This document shows, in pieces, positions 61,001-64,000 of a stretch of 64,000 nucleotides of DNA. The stretch spans positions 3,739,852 to 3,803,851 of the forward strand of contig NZ_NRSW01000001.1 in NCBI RefSeq assembly GCF_002288635.1, in the 5' to 3' direction. Every line of letters begins with the position of its first letter. Positions within the stretch are counted from its first letter, which is position 1. The position numbers and the translations under genes were made by a program. The DNA is from Mucilaginibacter sp. MD40. GTDB lineage: Bacteria; Bacteroidota; Bacteroidia; Sphingobacteriales; Sphingobacteriaceae. A model generated the notes under the pieces. It saw only the letters and a program-made list of their open reading frames with translations. It had not been told where the DNA came from and ran no database searches.

Positions 61001-62113
61001 TTAACGGGTGTTGGTGCGCGCTTTTTTCTGCCTGCGCCTGCGTGGGCCGTGGATCTGCTGATCATCCACGTCGTTCGTGAGATAAGGCCGGAAATAGGTC
61101 AGGTGACTGTTCTTTGCATGATGGTCAGCCGCTTCGCCGGTAGTTCTATCCGGAGATAACCCTGTAGAAACTTCTGTATCCGGGCTGGCCAGTATTGCCA
61201 GTTTGATGATCTCACTGCCTTTGAAAACCCGCTGCTGGAGGTGATCAATGACAGTGTACCCATAAGGCGGCTTATCGCCGGAAGCGTGGTAGATCAGTTC
61301 AATACCGAATTCATTCCTGAGAAAATCACCCAGGTCAGAACGATAAGTACCCGTTTGGGATGTTCTTCCACCCGGAAGATGGAGTGTTGCACGCTCAGGA
61401 ACAGGGTTGTAAACGGCCTTGTATTTATTAAAGATCGCTTTCCATTGAATTGCCTGGCGTTTATCGGGCATAAAGGCCGCAAGACGTTCTTCAACACGTT
61501 TCCCACTGACCGCAAAAAGCTGGCGTCCATATTTATAGAGTAAAAACTGACCTTCCTTTTCATGGATTTGATAGCCCATGCCTTCCAGCAACAGGAGCAC
61601 CTGCGCTTTAGTGGAACACTGGTATTGCAGTGCTTTGCCTGCATCCAATTGCGCCTGATGCGCCTCGTCCATTTGCAGCAAACGGTTAAGCTGGTTAACT
61701 GCACGTTTATGTTCAAAGGCGCTGTCGATCTTTTTGCCCTGCCGGTCAACCCGCGTGGTGACCATGTGCACATGGGACTGGTCGGTGTCCCGGTGATGTA
61801 CCAATAGGTAAGGCTGATCTTTGTAGCCCATCTGGTCCAGCCATTGGCCGGCAAGCTTTGCCAGCTTATCTTTATCAAAGGAATGATCAGGCGCTGAGAT
61901 CATGGCATGAAACTGCGGAAGCCTTACATTGCGATTGAGGCCGGATAATGCTTCCAGGTAATTCCGGTAATCTTCCGGCCGTACTTCGCGCAGCTGCCGT
62001 AGCGCTCCAAAACCCGATACTTTCATTAAAGTCGCCTGTCCCTTGGCGATCTTATCAAAATTATAGGTGATCGCTTTGAAAGTTGCAGCAGCACGGAAAA
62101 TTTTAACGATCAT
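61001..62113 (-). CDS. mobB: Relaxase (MobB)
   Basis: The 370-residue relaxase nicks oriT and pilots the strand. The HUH motif HHRDTDQSHVHM (106-117) holds the metal-binding histidines. Tyr17 (ITYNFDK) is the likely nicking tyrosine. The N-terminus has the usual VKI. The C-terminus is basic (RRRQKKARTNTR). It lies after a 426-bp repeat-rich gap that follows mobA. Confidence 0.92.
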   Translation of the reverse strand: MIVKIFRAAATFKAITYNFDKIAKGQATLMKVSGFGALRQLREVRPEDYRNYLEALSGLNRNVRLPQFHAMISAPDHSFDKDKLAKLAGQWLDQMGYKDQPYLLVHHRDTDQSHVHMVTTRVDRQGKKIDSAFEHKRAVNQLNRLLQMDEAHQAQLDAGKALQYQCSTKAQVLLLLEGMGYQIHEKEGQFLLYKYGRQLFAVSGKRVEERLAAFMPDKRQAIQWKAIFNKYKAVYNPVPERATLHLPGGRTSQTGTYRSDLGDFLRNEFGIELIYHASGDKPPYGYTVIDHLQQRVFKGSEIIKLAILASPDTEVSTGLSPDRTTGEAADHHAKNSHLTYFRPYLTNDVDDQQIHGPRRRRQKKARTNTR

Positions 62114-62289
62114 AGCAGAGATGAGCTAAATACCAAGCGAACCAAATCGCTACCGATCAGGTGAACAATGTAATCTTGTAATAGACTAACCACTAAACCG
62201 GATATCGCTGGAACAACAAAACAGCAGACCAGTCTAACTATTCAGCTCCAGAGCAATCGAACAACCTAACATGCTAATTTCCGATCATT

Positions 62290-62465
62290 ATCTCTATCAA
62301 GCATTAGATCCCGGTAATCAAATAACCCTGTATCAACTCAACTAAGCAGCAATCCAACTTAAGATCAGGCTAACAAGGTAATCCTGAAACAACTGAACCA
62401 GGCAGCAATCCAGTTTAAGATCGGGCTAACAAAGTAATCCTAAAGCAAATGAACAAAGCAGCTAA
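62290..62465. repeat. 56-bp tandem repeats between mobA and mobB
   Basis: GCAGCAATCCA...GCTAACAA(A/G)GTAATCCT units start at 62346 and 62402, and a third start is at 62458, all spaced 56 bp. A decayed copy precedes them (from about 62300: TTAGATCCCGGTAATCAAAT...). Two full copies agree at most positions. The surrounding 62114-62539 has no open gene and is rich in short AACTAA/AATC motifs. Confidence 0.78.
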
Positions 62466-62539
62466 CGCGCAAATGATCAAAATATCGGGATACGATGATA
62501 TTTCGTAGCTGTGAAGCAACGGCGCCATGTAACAGTCGA

Positions 62540-62944
62540 TCACGGTATCAAAGACCTGATCAGTTTCCGGAATAACAAGGCAAGTTCCATCTGTTCATTT
62601 TCATGACGGCCAAGAAGGCGGAGATATTCATCAATGACCGGAGGAGATAAAAGTCCCCGTTTTTGCAAACGGTTCGCATAACGCGCCAGCTGATTGATAT
62701 TGTTCCCGCTTCTTGATAATTCGAGGCTGACAGCATCCAGCCGTTTCATCAGCGCTGCGGCATTTACCGCAATGCCTTTACCCTCATATAACAATTTCCG
62801 CCTGACCAATTCCGTCTTTTTTAAACCAAGTTCTTTTTCCAAAGCTTCGACCTGCCGGTATTCTGCTTCCGTGAACCGGACATCGATCTTAAAGGATCGC
62901 TTGTCATCGCCTGCCGGCGGCCTGCCGCCCTTGTTCCTGGTCAT
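62540..62944 (-). CDS. mobA: Relaxosome protein MobA (ribbon-helix-helix)
   Basis: This 134-residue protein starts MTRNKGGRPPAGDDKRSFKIDVRFTEAEY; the longer frame starts at a TTG. KKTELVRRKLL is the RHH helix region and RSGNNINQLARYANR is the pattern typical of mobilization accessory proteins. It binds oriT and helps the relaxase. The hairpin cluster immediately upstream is its likely target. Confidence 0.88.
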   Translation of the reverse strand: MTRNKGGRPPAGDDKRSFKIDVRFTEAEYRQVEALEKELGLKKTELVRRKLLYEGKGIAVNAAALMKRLDAVSLELSRSGNNINQLARYANRLQKRGLLSPPVIDEYLRLLGRHENEQMELALLFRKLIRSLIP

Positions 62945-62976
62945 AAGCAAAGAAATTGAGTTGCGAAATTTCTTCC

Positions 62977-63082
62977 CCCGGCATCAGCCGGGCAAGATTC
63001 TTTTTGGCCGACCGGAAATCCCGAAGGGTTTCCGTCGGACAAAAAGACATCTTGCAGGGTAAAAAACAAGAGGGCCCCTGCA
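62977..63082. other. Hairpin cluster, candidate oriT
   Basis: Three consecutive inverted repeats lie in the 172-bp gap upstream of mobA: CCCGGC-ATCA-GCCGGG (62977-62992), a long hairpin with arms of about 20 bp around loop GAA at 63001-63045 (outer TTTTT/AAAAA, inner CGGAAA/TTTCCG), and TGCAGGG (63053-63059) with CCCTGCA (63076-63082). None ends in a proper U-run. Position next to mobA/mobB is what is expected for the transfer origin. Confidence 0.55.
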
Positions 63083-63116
63083 TTAATAAATGGCACATTT
63101 TCAAGAAAAAGAACCC

Positions 63117-64000
63117 TCAACGCACAAAAGGTATTTCGATGTTTTTAAAGATGTCTATGGGCTTTTGTGCTTCGTAGGCAGCGCGCGCTTCAGTGCGGCG
63201 CTTTTCACTGTAATCGTGATGCCCGTTGAATGCCGGTGTACCATCGCTTGCATAGGGCAATTCTATGATAAACTGTCGCAGTGACTGGTGCCCTTCAGGG
63301 GTATGGTCAAAATAAACCGAGATCGCCGGGTACCGCATGGCCATCTTTATAGCGGCAGGCAGCAGGCTATAGCTGTTGATCATTAACGCGCTGTCGGTCA
63401 GTTCCGGATGATCGTGTTTCCAGCTTAAGTAATCAAAGATATCCTTGAACACGCAAAGGCGACGGCTATCGCCCGTCAATAGGGTAAGCCCTTTGTTGCC
63501 GAGGCAACCCTTGAAATATTTATTGCGTACCTGCCAGCTGCCGGAATCATTTCGATGCCCCGCAGCAAAAAACTGTCTGGGCTGCAGCTTGGCATGGACG
63601 CTATGATAATGAACTTCCTGCAAAATGCCCTGCGCTTCTTCCCATATCCCGCGCTTCTCCAGAAATAACTGGATCGATGGTGTTTTGCCGAGTTCGCAAA
63701 CCTTGTCTACATGGTAATAGGGTTGAATTAAAGCTTTATGCCGCTTACGGCGGGATGGTTTCATTAGCGTGACCGCTGCAGGAACAGCCTGCTCCATCAT
63801 TTCACGAAGTTTGCCGCACACATCCCTGATTTCAAGTCCGGGCCAGAAGGCCAAGCCAAAATCGATCACGTTGCCGCCTTTGCCCGTGCCTTTATCATAC
63901 CAAACGCCCAGGGTGTCATTCACGCAGAGGGACGGTTTTTTACCGTCCTGGTGAAGAACGCTGCGATAAACGGTTTCCCGCCCGGAATTATGGGCGGGCT
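63117..64000 (-). CDS. CHC2/Toprim-type primase (5' end outside window)
   Basis: The open frame runs to the window edge, giving at least 294 residues with no certain start. The segment HQDGKKPSL...VWYDKGTGKGGNVIDF is the primase zinc-ribbon region, but the usual zinc-binding cysteines are not in place. The C-terminal part (ALMINSYSLLPAAI, SVYFDHTPEGHQ) is a Toprim-like domain. It probably primes the complementary strand of transferred ssDNA. It is convergent to nothing and lies upstream of the hairpin cluster. Confidence 0.82.
   Translation of the reverse strand, partial: PAHNSGRETVYRSVLHQDGKKPSLCVNDTLGVWYDKGTGKGGNVIDFGLAFWPGLEIRDVCGKLREMMEQAVPAAVTLMKPSRRKRHKALIQPYYHVDKVCELGKTPSIQLFLEKRGIWEEAQGILQEVHYHSVHAKLQPRQFFAAGHRNDSGSWQVRNKYFKGCLGNKGLTLLTGDSRRLCVFKDIFDYLSWKHDHPELTDSALMINSYSLLPAAIKMAMRYPAISVYFDHTPEGHQSLRQFIIELPYASDGTPAFNGHHDYSEKRRTEARAAYEAQKPIDIFKNIEIPFVR

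Larger units (their letters stand above)
13765..64000. mobile_element. Integrative and conjugative element inserted at tRNA-Phe (right end outside window)
   Basis: A tyrosine recombinase begins 196 bp after the tRNA-Phe 3' end. Everything to the right edge is accessory: RhuM-Fic, PRTRC cassette, nucleases, anti-restriction proteins, a complete mob set (mobA, mobB, mobC) and tra genes A, E, F, G, I, J, K, L, M and N in the CTnDOT-like order. TraO, TraP and TraQ were not found. The left boundary at the tRNA 3' end is inferred from the usual behaviour of such elements. The matching direct repeat should lie beyond 64,000. Confidence 0.85.

Noticed and set aside
62346-62465. CRISPR array
   Set aside because: The 56-bp units are contiguous tandem repeats without unique spacers, and no cas gene is present.

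Overview
The window comes from the chromosome of a Bacteroidota bacterium, most likely Sphingobacteriaceae (Mucilaginibacter/Pedobacter-like). The evidence is the TAnnTTTG-type -7 boxes, the scarcity of Shine-Dalgarno sites, the eukaryote-type NADP isocitrate dehydrogenase, and a Bacteroidetes-style tra/mob gene set. Nothing in the sequence fixes the species.

Positions 1-13,700 look like ordinary chromosome. In order: the tail of a SIR2-like gene, icd, an outer-membrane-type protein, an acidic protein, dnaX (with a -1 frameshift site at an A9 run), two more small genes, the rpsF-rpsR-rplI ribosomal operon, mtgA, a secreted protein, a double-glycine leader peptide, several lineage-specific proteins, and a membrane Fe-S oxidoreductase with a CCG-domain partner. 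This part ends in a tRNA-Phe gene.

From tRNA-Phe to the right edge (more than 50 kb) the sequence is one integrative and conjugative element (ICE), entered through a tyrosine recombinase next to the tRNA 3' end. The far end and attR are not in the window. Its modules, left to right, are: integrase, a small membrane protein and a RhuM-Fic protein (14.0-16.6 kb); small genes of unknown role and a PRTRC cassette with E1-like ThiF, E2-like protein B and ubiquitin-like protein C (16.6-25.8 kb); a 550-bp non-coding stretch with a 164-bp imperfect palindrome and a GC-rich hairpin (25.8-26.4 kb); a three-gene operon of predicted PD-(D/E)XK nuclease-fold proteins (27.0-30.9 kb); an RRM protein; then a long minus-strand operon with four mosaic paralogues, two PH-domain membrane proteins, an ArdC-like protein, a DNA methyltransferase, an M23 peptidase and the coupling protein (31.4-41.9 kb).

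The right third holds a giant methylase-helicase (DarB-like in architecture), the transfer operon traN-M-L-K-J, three TraI-like paralogues with an MT-A70 methyltransferase inserted among them, traG-F-E, a second TraE-like gene, a frameshifted small membrane gene, a DUF3408-like gene and traA. It ends with mobB, a 56-bp tandem repeat, mobA, a hairpin cluster that is a good oriT candidate, and a primase that runs off the window.

The element therefore carries transfer machinery, several probable anti-restriction or DNA-modifying proteins, and at least two cassettes that look like defence or conflict systems: the PRTRC ubiquitin-like cassette and the three-nuclease operon. No CRISPR array, rRNA or insertion sequence was seen.
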